Shown here: positions 11,985 through 22,785 of the stretch, in pieces
How the letters are laid out: each line of letters starts with the position of its first letter
Position numbering within the stretch: position 1 is the first letter of the stretch
NCBI GenBank assembly: GCA_947034895.1
Contig: OX344765.1
Span: forward strand, 14,203,001 to 14,267,000
DNA length: 64,000 bases
Source: Rhytidiadelphus loreus
Taxonomy: Eukaryota > Streptophyta > Bryopsida > Hypnales > Hylocomiaceae
Direction: 5' to 3'
Translations under genes and position numbers: made by a program
Notes under the pieces: generated by a model
What the model was told of the DNA's origin: nothing
The model's database searches: none
The model's input: the letters and a program-made list of their open reading frames with translations, nothing else

Positions 11985-12194
11985 GCTTGGTACTTTGAAT
12001 TGAAGAGCAATTCAAAGTAAAAAATTCGGTCAATTGAAATATACGTGTAGGTAATTTAAATCTACCAAAGTCACACCGTAATAAAATATGTTGGACCCCT
12101 TTTCTCCACCAAGTAAGAGCAACTAGCGCCAGAGGCAACAGCAGCACATCTGACTTGGCAAGCTTGGAGAGAAGAAGTGAAAAGAAATGAAGGG

Positions 12195-12510
12195 CCCGTT
12201 CGATTATATAGCCGTCCGAAACCAACCCTAATACCGGTTCGGTTCCGGACCGCGATCCGTCGGATCGGACCTGGTCGTCCGATCGGGCGGACCGAACAGG
12301 CCGTCGCCGTCCGATGAGGGCGTCGGAAGAGGCTGTCAGATCCGACGTCACCGGCCGATGAGGCCGTCGGATCGAACACGCCGGGGCCGTCGGATCGGGC
12401 CGTCGGAAGACCAAGTTTCGGAGTCGCCTGTGCCCGATCAGGCGGACTGAACAGGCCGTGGCCGTCGAATCAGGCTATCGGATCAGGCCGTGGCCGTCGG
12501 ATGGATTTGA
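12195..12510 (-). promoter_or_regulatory. RING-gene promoter: GTCSGAT cluster plus TATATA
   Basis: A dense run of GGCCGTCGGATC/GCCGTCCGATC units (about 12215-12510) abuts a TATATA at 12205-12210, about 220 bp upstream of the start at 11984 on the - strand. The arrangement matches the one at the kinase-like gene. Confidence 0.6.
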
Positions 12511-12716
12511 GGTCTTCAGGTCTCCGATTAGGCCATCGTCTCCTCTGCATGGACCTGCTGAACTGTCATCCTCCAGCTGTGTATGCACTGTTCAAACAAC
12601 AGATCCTTGAAATAGTTAAATCACTGTAAAAAATAATCAATGAAATGTAGAAAGCATCCAATGTGTGAAAGCTTATTGTTCATTTTCTTCCCTACATTGT
12701 GAGATTGTTTTTAATG

Positions 12717-12747
12717 CTAAACCCTAGACCCTAAACCCTAAACCCTA
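12717..12747. repeat. Short telomere-type repeat (CCCTAAA, about 4 units)
   Basis: Plant-type CCCTAAA units, one degenerate (CCCTAGA). Too short to be a former telomere. It could be a telo-box promoter motif or a slippage product. Confidence 0.6.
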
Positions 12748-14440
12748 CAAATTATTAAATTTTCATATAAAATATTCACATGCTCAACAAAAAATTGGTG
12801 CAGCATGCGGCATCACTTTTACGATTTCACCGAGTATTCCCACCATCCCAATATCCACTAGTAGCAATTTTGGCTCGGCCTCTATACATGGTTACATGGA
12901 TACATTATTACATTGCAATTTGAAGACATTTATTTTTTTGGATCCACAAAGTACATGACTTCTTCTATGATTTTAAGATATGATTTAAAAAGTCAATGTG
13001 GAAATGTTGGTTGAAAATTGAAATGTAATTTGAATGTAGAGACCATTGTGTAATTGATCCATTGAACTTGTAGTCTACATGTGATAATTTAAATGTACTA
13101 TACATGTGAACCTTGTCGACTAATTAGTTATTCATTTCTATGTTTCCGGGTATGAATTATTACATGGCACCGTGGAAATTCATAAAGTGAAAGGTTGTCC
13201 CACAAAATTGACAATTGAATATGATGATCACTCATGTACGAGAATTAATAGAAGGAGAACGTCACATATGATCATTTGAAAGTTTTTTATTTACTTGTAA
13301 AATGTACTACTCATTCATGAATTCATGACATTGTAATATGGAAATTTTTTCACCATATACCCTATATTGATATATTTTTTCATTTCATTGAGAAGGGGGA
13401 GAGAGGGGCCAACTTGAAGGCCTTCACCAATTTTTCTAAAGTTGAATTCATTAATCTATTAATTTAGGTTTCATTAATTATATGTATGACGAAATGTTAA
13501 GCTTTCATACCTTGCAGTATTGCACAAAAATATATTATATTATAGAATTATGGATAATCTCTTTATTCAAAGTTCTAGCCTATTAGAGCATGTTCTTGAG
13601 TGTTGCCAAAATAAATCTATAAATCGGTAGAGTTCATTTCTGCATGCAATTGCTAGTGAGATTGATAACTATTAACTAGAAAAGAAGTTCTACATGTTTT
13701 TGTGGAACTGAAAGAGAGTGGGCACATTTGAGCAAAAAATAAATATTTCTTCAAATAAATTATGGAAAGGTATTTTTTCTACTTTTACATGGTCAACAAT
13801 TATGGAATCTCTCTTTCTTTACTCAAAAAATGCAGTTGTAAGTGCCCCATAAGGCCATAACCGTCTTGGGGGGTGCACTTAGTTCTACTATAACAAATCA
13901 CGTGTGAACAAGTGGTTTCTAATAAACTATAATTTCAACCTAAAATTTTGAACATTGTTTAATAATGACTATAGCTTTCTATTGCCAAAATTTCCAACTC
14001 AAATAAAATATGAAATGATTTCTAGAAGAGGTTGAAACTTGAAAATGAACTAAAATGGCATGTTTTTCAATTGAAATAATTATAGAGGACACATTTAGAT
14101 GACCATTGAGTCAATATTCAATTCAAAATGAGCTTTCAATAATGAGTTATTTTTAGGAATTTTTTGTTCATTTTTTAGACAATTTTTTCTTATATAATAG
14201 AGGGGTGTGAAAGCTATTTTTTAGTTCTACAGTGTATCTTTTTACTTCAAAAATTTGTAACTAATTATTATTAACAAATAAAAATATCAATAATTCAAAA
14301 CATAAACTTTTAAAGTAGGAAAATCTATTCATATTTTTTTAATTTTGTTTTATTTAAAATTCAAAAAATATATAGGGGGTCCAAAGTTTTGTTCGCACTT
14401 GGTTTCTAATGGACACTCTAAATGACCCCCCGAGATAACC
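12748..14440. other. AT-rich gene-free stretch inside the hAT element
   Basis: No open frame with coding character, no tRNA and no terminal repeats were recognised. Confidence 0.5.
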
Positions 14441-14445
14441 GTAGT

Positions 14446-14530
14446 TCAATCATTCGGACGGACCCTAAAGCGCCGTTGGAAGCCATAAATAGCGTTTCCG
14501 ACGCCTCATTTTTCCACAGCCGTTTCCCTC
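14446..14530 (+). promoter_or_regulatory. Putative promoter of the Gly/Tyr-rich accessory gene
   Basis: Isolated GC-rich patch with CGGACGGACC and TTTCCGACGCC, variants of the GTCSGA motif, around a TATA-like CATAAATA at 14484-14491, about 300 bp before the start at 14793. Weaker than the other clusters. Confidence 0.4.
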
Positions 14531-14792
14531 CCGAAGTGGGTTTTCCAGTGCCCGATGTGAATCTGTGGCTCTACGCGCCCCTTTCGGTTTGGTGTGTGAA
14601 CGGTTGTGCTTGGATACTTGGTGGTTTTAAGTGATGTGGTTTGAATAATTTCTTGTATGCGAGGAATTGTGAATTAGAAAACCGTTTCACTCCATTGCAT
14701 TTGAATTTTGAAGTGAGAAGCACTTGGTGCACTTGGTGCAATATTTTGGGAAAATTCGGACATCAATTATCTTCATTGTAATCAAGGTTATC

Positions 14793-15797
14793 ATGTCTCG
14801 CCCTAAACCATCAAGTAAGAGTAAGAAAGGGAAATCTCAAGATATGAATTGGGTTGACTGGGAAAACCCTAATTGCGTAGCTGAAGATGGATGGGAAGAA
14901 GAGCCAAAGAAAGTTTGGGACTGCACCACATGCAAGAAGTACGTGAAGATGACTCACCTCTCTAAAATGTGATCACGAGAACGTGCTGAAGGCCAAGTTC
15001 GTCGATGGGAAGGACAAATGTCCACATGTACGAGCCGACACTTTCTTCACCGTTACGAAGAAGTAACGCGTTCAGCGGGTTTACGTGACTCCAAACCTAA
15101 TATAATGAACTATTCTAACATGGCTATGGTTTGGGCAGAGATTGTACTCCACAAAGATGTGGATTGGCGTACCATTTATGGGAAACATGTGGATAGTTTG
15201 AATCGGAATGATGCAATGATTTATACTAGCTGGACTGCTGCAAGTGATTGCCAACCAGAGTGGTCCAATCAAGGACAGTTTGGATTTCCTGCAGTTGTGG
15301 TGCCACATGGAGAAGATGAATGGTCGAGTGACGGTGATGAGGGTGAAGCTCCAGCACTAGTGACATTGAGAGAGGAGCACGAGCGTAAAAAAGATCGAGA
15401 AGACATTGAATACGAACAACAAATGCAAGAAGCGATGCGTAGAAGCGTAGAGGACCGTGGTCGACAAGATGGGTATGATGGATTCTACCAACGTGACCGT
15501 GGTGCATATGACCCACCACATGGGTCCTATGGTTCACACTATGGCCATGACCCCCAACATGGCTCTCAAAACGTTGGAGGCTCTTATTATGGCGGTTCAA
15601 CTCAAAGAGGATCATTCCACGGTGATTCAATTCCTCCTCCAACTTTTGGAGGTCATTCCTTCGCAAATTATGGACCAGAAGGTGGGCAAAGCGGATATGT
15701 TCCCGACTACTATGGCGGAGGACCATATCTCGGTGTTTATGGTGGTGGTCCTACAGGCCCAAGTCAGAGAGATGACACGGATTCAGATTCCGAATGA
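14793..15797 (+). CDS. Accessory protein: paralogue of RING-gene N-terminus with Gly/Tyr-rich tail (in-frame TGA)
   Basis: A 335-codon frame from ATG 14793 to TGA 15797 with one internal TGA at 14970-14972 (codon 60). Residues about 43-130 align without gaps to residues about 56-145 of the coiled-coil/RING protein: CKKYVKMTH matches CKQFVKMYH, HFLHRYEEV matches HFVHRSDEV, and NYSNMAMVWAE matches NYSTASMVYAE, followed by DW. At the stop the paralogue has Trp (TGG), so the TGA looks like a single G-to-A change at a conserved Trp codon. The C-terminal half begins with a charged segment (about 165-215) and ends in a low-complexity Gly/Tyr/Ser/His-rich tail (SYYGGS, YYGGGPY) with an acidic end, resembling disordered prion-like tails. 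The function of the shared domain is unknown. The gene is probably transposon-encoded. Confidence 0.65.
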
Positions 15798-17683
15798 AGC
15801 CGAATCAAACACTAATACACTATTGTATTGTTTGTCTTACAATATGGGCTCTAAATTTAGATTTAGTTGTTTTCCATACAATGATGCAATATAGAATGTA
15901 GCAAGCATAGTGTAATGGTGTCAATGAGTGGTCGTCCGTCGTCACGTACAATGCAAAACCGCTACAATTGCGATGTATTGAAATATATTATTAGAATGAT
16001 AGATTTCTCATGTTCATGGTATTATTGAATGCCATTGCTATGCAATGGATCAAGCCGTGGTGTTTTGGAAGCTAAGTATAGCAATGGCCCAGCTTTTACC
16101 ATTATGTTTTTGTTGGTGTCTGTGAGCCCTCAAGTTGGCACTTGGAACTCTGAACTTATTTTTCGCGATTTTTAGTTAATTTTTGAGTGAAAAATAGGAA
16201 AAAACATATAAAAATACAATTATTGCGGGTTTTGGTAGAAGTCCCTACCAAAGAGGTGTGTCATGGCCTTAAATGCGTGAAACACGTAAGACGTTACATT
16301 TTCACTAATTTTAGGTCTTATTAGTAAAAATAAGTAGTTAAAGTTAGTAATTCCGAGCGATGTGAGAATTTGAGAGTTAACCAGTCCTAGTGTCTTGTTC
16401 ATGTAATACAACAGCTATAAGTATACATGTAACAAACTGGTTAAAAGTTAGAGTCTAGTCAGAGTCAGTCCAAATCCAACTCGAAAGAGTTAGATTTATT
16501 GTTTGCAGGTAATTTTGAGAAATATATTCATTCACAGACCAAGATGGAGGAAATGATGATTGGAACATACAAAGAGGTGCTTTTCTAAGTCAAAGCATGC
16601 CAGGAGATCAAATAGAAGCCCAATCATCCAAGATTCCCCCGGTATCAAGAATAATTTCCCCCCCGGGTGGAAATTATTAAAGAATTGCTAAAAATAGCAT
16701 TCTTATTGGAGATTTGGTTTTTCCCTTAGTTGATGGACATCTTGTAGAAGATTGCCCAAAAGTTTCGGGATTTTACAAAACTCCACGATGACTCCATGGG
16801 AAGTCAACCGCTTAAAACTGCATTCGTAAATTCTTAGAAATTACCAATGTTGCGGTAAAATCTCACTAAAAATTAGGATAGTGTTTTGTGTGCCAATAAA
16901 GAGCCCTGTCAAGTTTGAAGACATTCCGACATTCCCAACTACCAGAATTAGAACCGACAGCGAATTTTACAAGAATTTACAACTTGGCGGCAGGTTGACT
17001 GGCGAACCAGGAGCTAGCGGTGTTCGAATGGAGCGTTTCAAGGGTCAATTCTTACTCCCACGAATATTCTAAACCACCCAAGACCGACAGTTTCATCAAA
17101 AGACGCAAACTCCAAAAGTTAGCTTTTTAACTTTTGTTCTGAGTTACCGTGACTCAAATTTGCGCTTTAAAACGGCTGGAGAGGTAGGGGTAAGGGGTCC
17201 CTTAGGCTAATTGGGGTCTTCTGAACGCGATGGCGCAGTTTGTTTTCAATTTCGAGTTGTCCCTCAAAAGATAGAGAGGGTCAGCCCTTAGTTTGACTTT
17301 TAAAAGGTAATTTTTGATTAATCTGGGTTGATTTTGCAAATATCTCGTGTAAAATCAAAGATTAGATTTGCCCAAGATACTTGTCTTGCGTAAGAAGCCA
17401 TCTTTTGGACTAAAGAAAGCCAATTTAGAACTAACCCTAGATTAAAACACAAAATATCTTGGTTAATTAGGTAGGTTTTCAAAATATCTTTGGGAAAATC
17501 AAATATTTGATTTGGGAAAAGATTCTAAGGCCATTTAGGGCCTAGAAGGAACTTGCTTGAGAACCTTCCTTCCCATTAAACAAAGATTATTTAGAAAATA
17601 CGTTTAGATAGTTTAGCAAAATATCTAGATTGAAAGTAAAAGATATTTTACGAACAACTTACCGGGGAGGGGTCGGGAGCGAG

Positions 17684-17690
17684 TATATAA
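17684..17690 (+). promoter_or_regulatory. TATA box of an unassigned transcription unit
   Basis: TATATAA in GAGTATATAAGGCCC, in a local GC-rich context followed by a pyrimidine-rich stretch, is a good core promoter. No open frame follows, so an LTR-like or noncoding transcript is the likely product. Confidence 0.45.
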
Positions 17691-18379
17691 GGCCCTTCCT
17701 CGAGGTTGTTCGTGGCCCTCATTCTTTGTTTCATTCTTGTTGTTGCTCTTGTCGTGCTACCGACACTTGTCGGAGCACTTTTTAAAGCCAAATTTTGGCT
17801 AGTTCTTCTATTTTCTTCTATTCTCTTGTACTTTGAAGTTCCGGAGGGCCCCTTCAAAGCTTTGTTTTCTTTTCTTGTTTGAATTTGGAGGCTTCAAGCC
17901 CCAAAACTTTGCTTTTTAAAGAGTTTAGATGGAGGAAATCCCCTAACTCTACTGTTGTTTGTATTAACTAATTTATTTCTTGAATTTGGAGGCTTCAAGC
18001 CCCAAAACTTTGACATTTTGGGAGTTGTGGGAGTAATGCCCAAACTCTACTTCGATTTTATTGTTCTTTTGAATACTAACCAACCATTTGCGTGAATTGA
18101 GAATAGTCTGTGAACTTAAAACTTTAAAGCGGCAAGGTTGGACTTTGCCAAAAGGTTTTGAGCATCACCCCGTGCCAAAACTCGTTGTATAACGGGTGTT
18201 TGGTTTAAATAATTGCTAATGTTTGGTTAAACACTGTCATGTGTACTTCCTTTAGTGATTAAACTAGAACTTTGTTTGGAATTTTGGAAAATTAGTTTTT
18301 AATGTTCGGTTAAACACTGTCATGTGTACCTCCTTTAAGAATTAAGTTTTTAAAATACTAGTTTGGGTCCTTGGATACT

Positions 18380-18668
18380 GGTAATTCCTGGGGTTGCTCC
18401 CGCACGACGGAGCTTTGACTTGGAAACTTGGAAACGGGTACTTGAAACTTTGATTTAACTGTTAACTCCTGGGGTTGCTCCCGCACGGCGGAGCTTTGAC
18501 TGTGAAACCTGGAAACGGGTACTTGAAACTTTGATTTGACTGGTAACTCCTGGGGTTGCTCCTGCACGGCGGAGCTTTGACTGTGAAACCTGGAAACGGG
18601 TACTTGAAACTTTGATTTGACTGTTAATTCCTGGGGTTGTTCCCACACGGCGGAGCTTTGACTTTAAA
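18380..18668. repeat. 81-bp tandem repeat, about 3.5 units
   Basis: Repeat starts (the CCTGGGGTTG landmark) lie at 18387, 18468, 18549 and 18630, an exact 81-bp period. Because 81 is a multiple of three, the array stays open on the - strand as a 27-residue repeat of about 96 codons; coding use is unlikely without flanking exons. Confidence 0.85.
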
Positions 18669-21600
18669 AGGTTAAAATTTACTTTTAAATTGACCATCTA
18701 ATCGTGAATTTAACCTACATGGCGAAGTTTTGAAACCAAGGAATCAACGGAATAAGATTCTCATGAAACTTATTTAAAGTCCAAATTTCAAAGATTGAAC
18801 TCTCTTTTGCTTGTGCATGTTTTGGAGGTATTTTGCTTTCAACTCTTTGTTGATTTAATTTCATTTCAAATTGCTAGGTTCATTGCCTTGAATTTCCATA
18901 GGAAGTAGTTCATTGTGGTTTTACGGGTTTAAGTGTTACTTACAGAAATTTAACCTCCCTTTAAGTCTTTAGAAAAGTTTTCCTTGTAGATGGAGTTTTC
19001 TTTTTAAAAGGAAAATTTCAGTTTTAAGATTCCAAGTTTTAGCTTTCAGTCATTCCGTCCAGCCCTAAGGCGAGGGAGGACCAGGCAGCCCGAAGAAAGG
19101 CGGGACAGCCAGCAAGGAACGGCAGCAAAGGAACGGCAACGGGGAACGGCAGCGCAGGGAACGGCAGTGTGGGGGACGAATAGGAGAGCGACACGTGTCC
19201 CTCTCCACCGAGCCAGTCCTGTTCAGTCAGAGCATCAGAAAGGTTGAGCTCACAACTCGAATTCGCAGGCTGAATCCACAGACAGGGGGTCGAAATCCAG
19301 CGCCACCAAAATCAAAAAGTAAGCAAAACAATTGATTTTCCTCAAACAAAATTCTTGTTGTGTTGAATTTGAACCCTTAAAACTATCGTAATATCATGTT
19401 AAAGAGTGGCCTTGGCCTAAGTGGAACTAAGCTTTGAATTTCTAAACAACAATTCTCTATTGCACCTACATCTCTCTCGGTTTAACAACTTCCAAATTCC
19501 TAATCCTCCATAAAACAACTAAAGAAAATGGGAAAGGAAGAAGAATGAAGAACATGATATAGGAAGAAATTTAGAAACGTGGAGAATGTTCGAATAGAAA
19601 ATTCATTTAAAAAGAATATCACTATTCATAATTGGCCTTGTTGTTAGAAGTTATTCCTTCTACTATTCATTGATAGATTTGTTTTTGATTGTTTTTGATT
19701 ATTTTATTAGAATACTATTCATTCATTTGGTTTTAGTTATTAATTAGGATTCCAAAGCCAAATTAATTGTTTGTTTGTAGTTTGGGGATTTGTTTTATTA
19801 GGCCTAATAAGCCAAAACAATAAAAACAAACAACAACTAATATCTTGGAATATTTAACAAAATAACTATTAAAAAATTGGCAATTGAATAAAACTACTAT
19901 TCATTGAAAACTTAGGAAATACGAATTAAATTTATCATTTAATTTAAATTCCTAAAATCAAAGGATTAGTTTTAAATTGCCAAAACTAACAAACTTGGAC
20001 TTTTTAGATAGGCTTAGGTTATAATCCAACAAACAATTAATCAAGAATTCATTAGAATTTGGCAAAATTCATGAAAGATAATGGAGAATTTCGAGGAGAC
20101 GATTATGATGGTGTTTTGCGATGATGGGACGATCGACATTCTCAACACCAAGGTATGATTTCAAATTTTATCTTTTGTCTTTTCTTTTGCTTTCATTCTT
20201 TAAAAATTTAGATTAGAAAATTAAAATTAACAAAATTAACCATTAAGAATCCAATAGCTAGTAGAATTTAAATTGTTAGAAAACCTTTGAAAATTTAACT
20301 AAAATCGTAAAGGTAATAATTAGATTAACTTTGAATTAATTTGGAAGACGAAATAGTAATCTCATCCAAAAGAATCTCAAAAAGAATCTAATTTAGGAAC
20401 TTAGGGAATATTAGAATAATTAGGGGAAGTCAAAGCCTAATTTATCTACTTATTCTCTTGAAAATTATTAAAGGAACAAATTCCATCCAACCAAGGGGAA
20501 TTTTCATCCATTTAAAAGTTTTCACCTAAAAGTTCTAAATTCTTACTTTTTATCTTAACAAGAAGTTAATTAATCATTTTACTCATAAAAACCATAAAAC
20601 CCTAAAAATTTGCTAAAATTAGAATAATAACTTAGAATTAGGATTAGTTAAAAACCAATTAGGAATATTCTCAAGGCACGACTAGGGAATCTTTTGAAAC
20701 CATAATCTTTTAGAGAATCTTGTGAAGATTCCAAATCCACCTTTTACTTTTAAAATTACTTTAATTTGAAGGATAAAAGTGTAGATGAAGATTTGACCTA
20801 GTTTTGGATGAAAAATCCTAAAATAGGTTAAAATTAGGTTTTCTCTTAAAATTCCATTAGTTAATTTAATTAACCTTTCAACCCTGAAATTTAGATTTAT
20901 TTCATATTATTTTGCTACTTTTAGTTGACGGATGAAGTTTTTTAGAATAGAATTAGGTACGAATTTCATCCACACATAACTTTCATTAGGAATATCAAAA
21001 TCCAACTTGCTTTACCATTTTGGAAAGGGCAAATTGTGTTCTTTGATTTAGTTTAGGTAGAATTTAGTTTAGCTAGAAGTTTAAATCACAATTAACTAAC
21101 CCTCAACAACCTTCATTTCTTAACTATTAGAGTGTTTTGAAGTACTTAAATTAGATAAAAATCAACATAACAAAGTGTCCATTGCTTGGAAGGCCAAAGA
21201 ACACTATGTTTACATTTCACCCTTATAATTTGCTAACTTATGCCGCTAGAACCTGTGTGCAACTTTCTGACTTAAGGGTGGAGTTAGAAACACTCATAGT
21301 GTCCGTGCGCAAATTTTTTTGCACCATAACCTATTAACTTCAAAATGGGTGAGACCGAGCAACCCAAAAAATCCACTAGAAATTTGAATCAAAAATGATT
21401 TTTTTTTTCTTGTATATTATATTGGATTTTTCTAAATGGGATGCTTTGATTCATTCCAATTGGATTCATGATGCGAAAGTTATGGATTTTCTTGTTTTGT
21501 GGGCTATCATAGGATTATCTTGAAAGAAATTCTTTTCTTCCACTTGGAATGCTAATTCATGATTTTAAGTTACAAAATTTGAATGTTCGTATCGTGGAAA

Positions 21601-22404
21601 GTATAATCTAAATGAAAAATTTCATTATATCATTAGCTTGAGTGAAGAATATTGCATGCAAATTGTCCATTTGTTTCAAGCAAAAAAAAAAAGAATATTG
21701 GATGCATTGGTTTAAAAGAAATATTTTTATTAAAATAAATAAAAATCTCCATATAAACTCTTCGAAATTGTTGCAAAAATGTGAGTCCGAAAATGGGCTT
21801 CTTAGGAAGTAAAGGATTAACCCTTTAGGGCCTAAGGAGCCCCAAGCAAACTCTTGAATTCTTTTGGAATCAAATTTTCATATCAAAATTTTATCATTTA
21901 ATTTAAGTTATTATTTTTCACAAATAACCATTCATGTCTTCTATAGTTCTATCAGATCTGAATTTTTAATATTTTTTGGGAAAAAAATGAAATTTATAAG
22001 AGTTTCTAGAGTTTCTATCTTTGAAAAATCGTAGTAATTACAAAAGAGCTCACTTTACGATGAAATTTTTATAGAAAATAGGAAAAATTATAATGAACAT
22101 TATGGTGAAGTTTTCATGCTCCCTTTCGTTATATACAAATAAATTTGATAGAGAAACATGTCCCACAGTGTATTTTGAAACTTTCTAAATCCCAACTTCA
22201 AATTGCCATAGATAAGTCATTATTGCTCCAAATTTGATGGCCAATGGCTCATTGGAAGCGAAATTCCCGTGCCCTCACATCTCATTTACACCTCACAGTC
22301 AAATGAGGTTAGGAAAGTGTTTTAATTTCCAAAATTCTGTTTAAAACGACCAAATTTGGCATGCTCGGCCCCCCTAAAGGGTTAAGGGGTGAAAATACCA
22401 TTTA

Positions 22405-22578
22405 TCGGAGCCGTCCGATCTGTCGCACGGCAGCCCGTCCGCCTCGCGGGGGCCGTCGGATCGATCGACCGTCCGATCTGTCGGCCGCGTCGTGGGCGTC
22501 GGATTTCCGACGCGGACCGTGCGTCGGAAAAGGGCGTCGGAAAGGTATAAGAGAGTCGGACGGGCCCGTCCGATCCTC
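22405..22578 (+). promoter_or_regulatory. Kinase-gene promoter: GTCSGAT cluster with embedded TATA box
   Basis: Roughly ten GCCGTCCGATC, GTCGGATC and GCGTCGGA units surround TATAAGAG at 22546-22553, about 235 bp upstream of the ATG at 22786. The motif vocabulary matches the clusters at 7962, 12215 and 25860. Confidence 0.6.
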
Positions 22579-22785
22579 ACTTTTGTTTTCCCCCTTGCAT
22601 ATTGCAAGAGTGAAGCGGAGAGCTTGGTGGTTCATGCCCCCATTGGTTCCTCTTCTTGGGAAAGCAAGAGTGCGATTTTGGGGGCCCCTTATTGCCATTT
22701 TTTTCAGTTTTGGTTCGAGTTTCACTTGAACTTGAAATTATCATTTCATTTTGCAAATATTAATTCGTACAAGAAGTTCATCACG

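Larger units (their letters stand above)
15798..22400. other. 6.6-kb gene-free AT-rich region with promoter-like and tandem-repeat segments
   Basis: No credible coding region was found. It contains a strong TATA box (17684-17690), a roughly 100-bp repeat at 17880-18015, an 81-bp tandem array (18380-18668) and a GC-rich patch with repeated GGAACGGCAG (19110-19170). Together these resemble the untranslated leader or LTR of a retroelement, but I found no paired LTRs, no target duplication and no gag/pol. It may be a later insertion in the hAT element or part of it. Confidence 0.5.

Noticed and set aside
14422..14634. 70-aa open frame upstream of the accessory gene
   Set aside because: It overlaps the promoter-like patch and has no similarity to the paralogous gene; more likely leader sequence.
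19288..19312. tRNA 3'-end or primer-binding-site-like GGGGGTCGAAATCCAGCGCC followed by ACCA
   Set aside because: No matching 5' acceptor strand nearby and no LTR boundary with TG/CA beside it; left as coincidence.
22492..22785. N-terminal extension of the kinase-like gene from an upstream ATG
   Set aside because: It would translate the TATA box and motif cluster; the ATG at 22786 with a basic start is more plausible.
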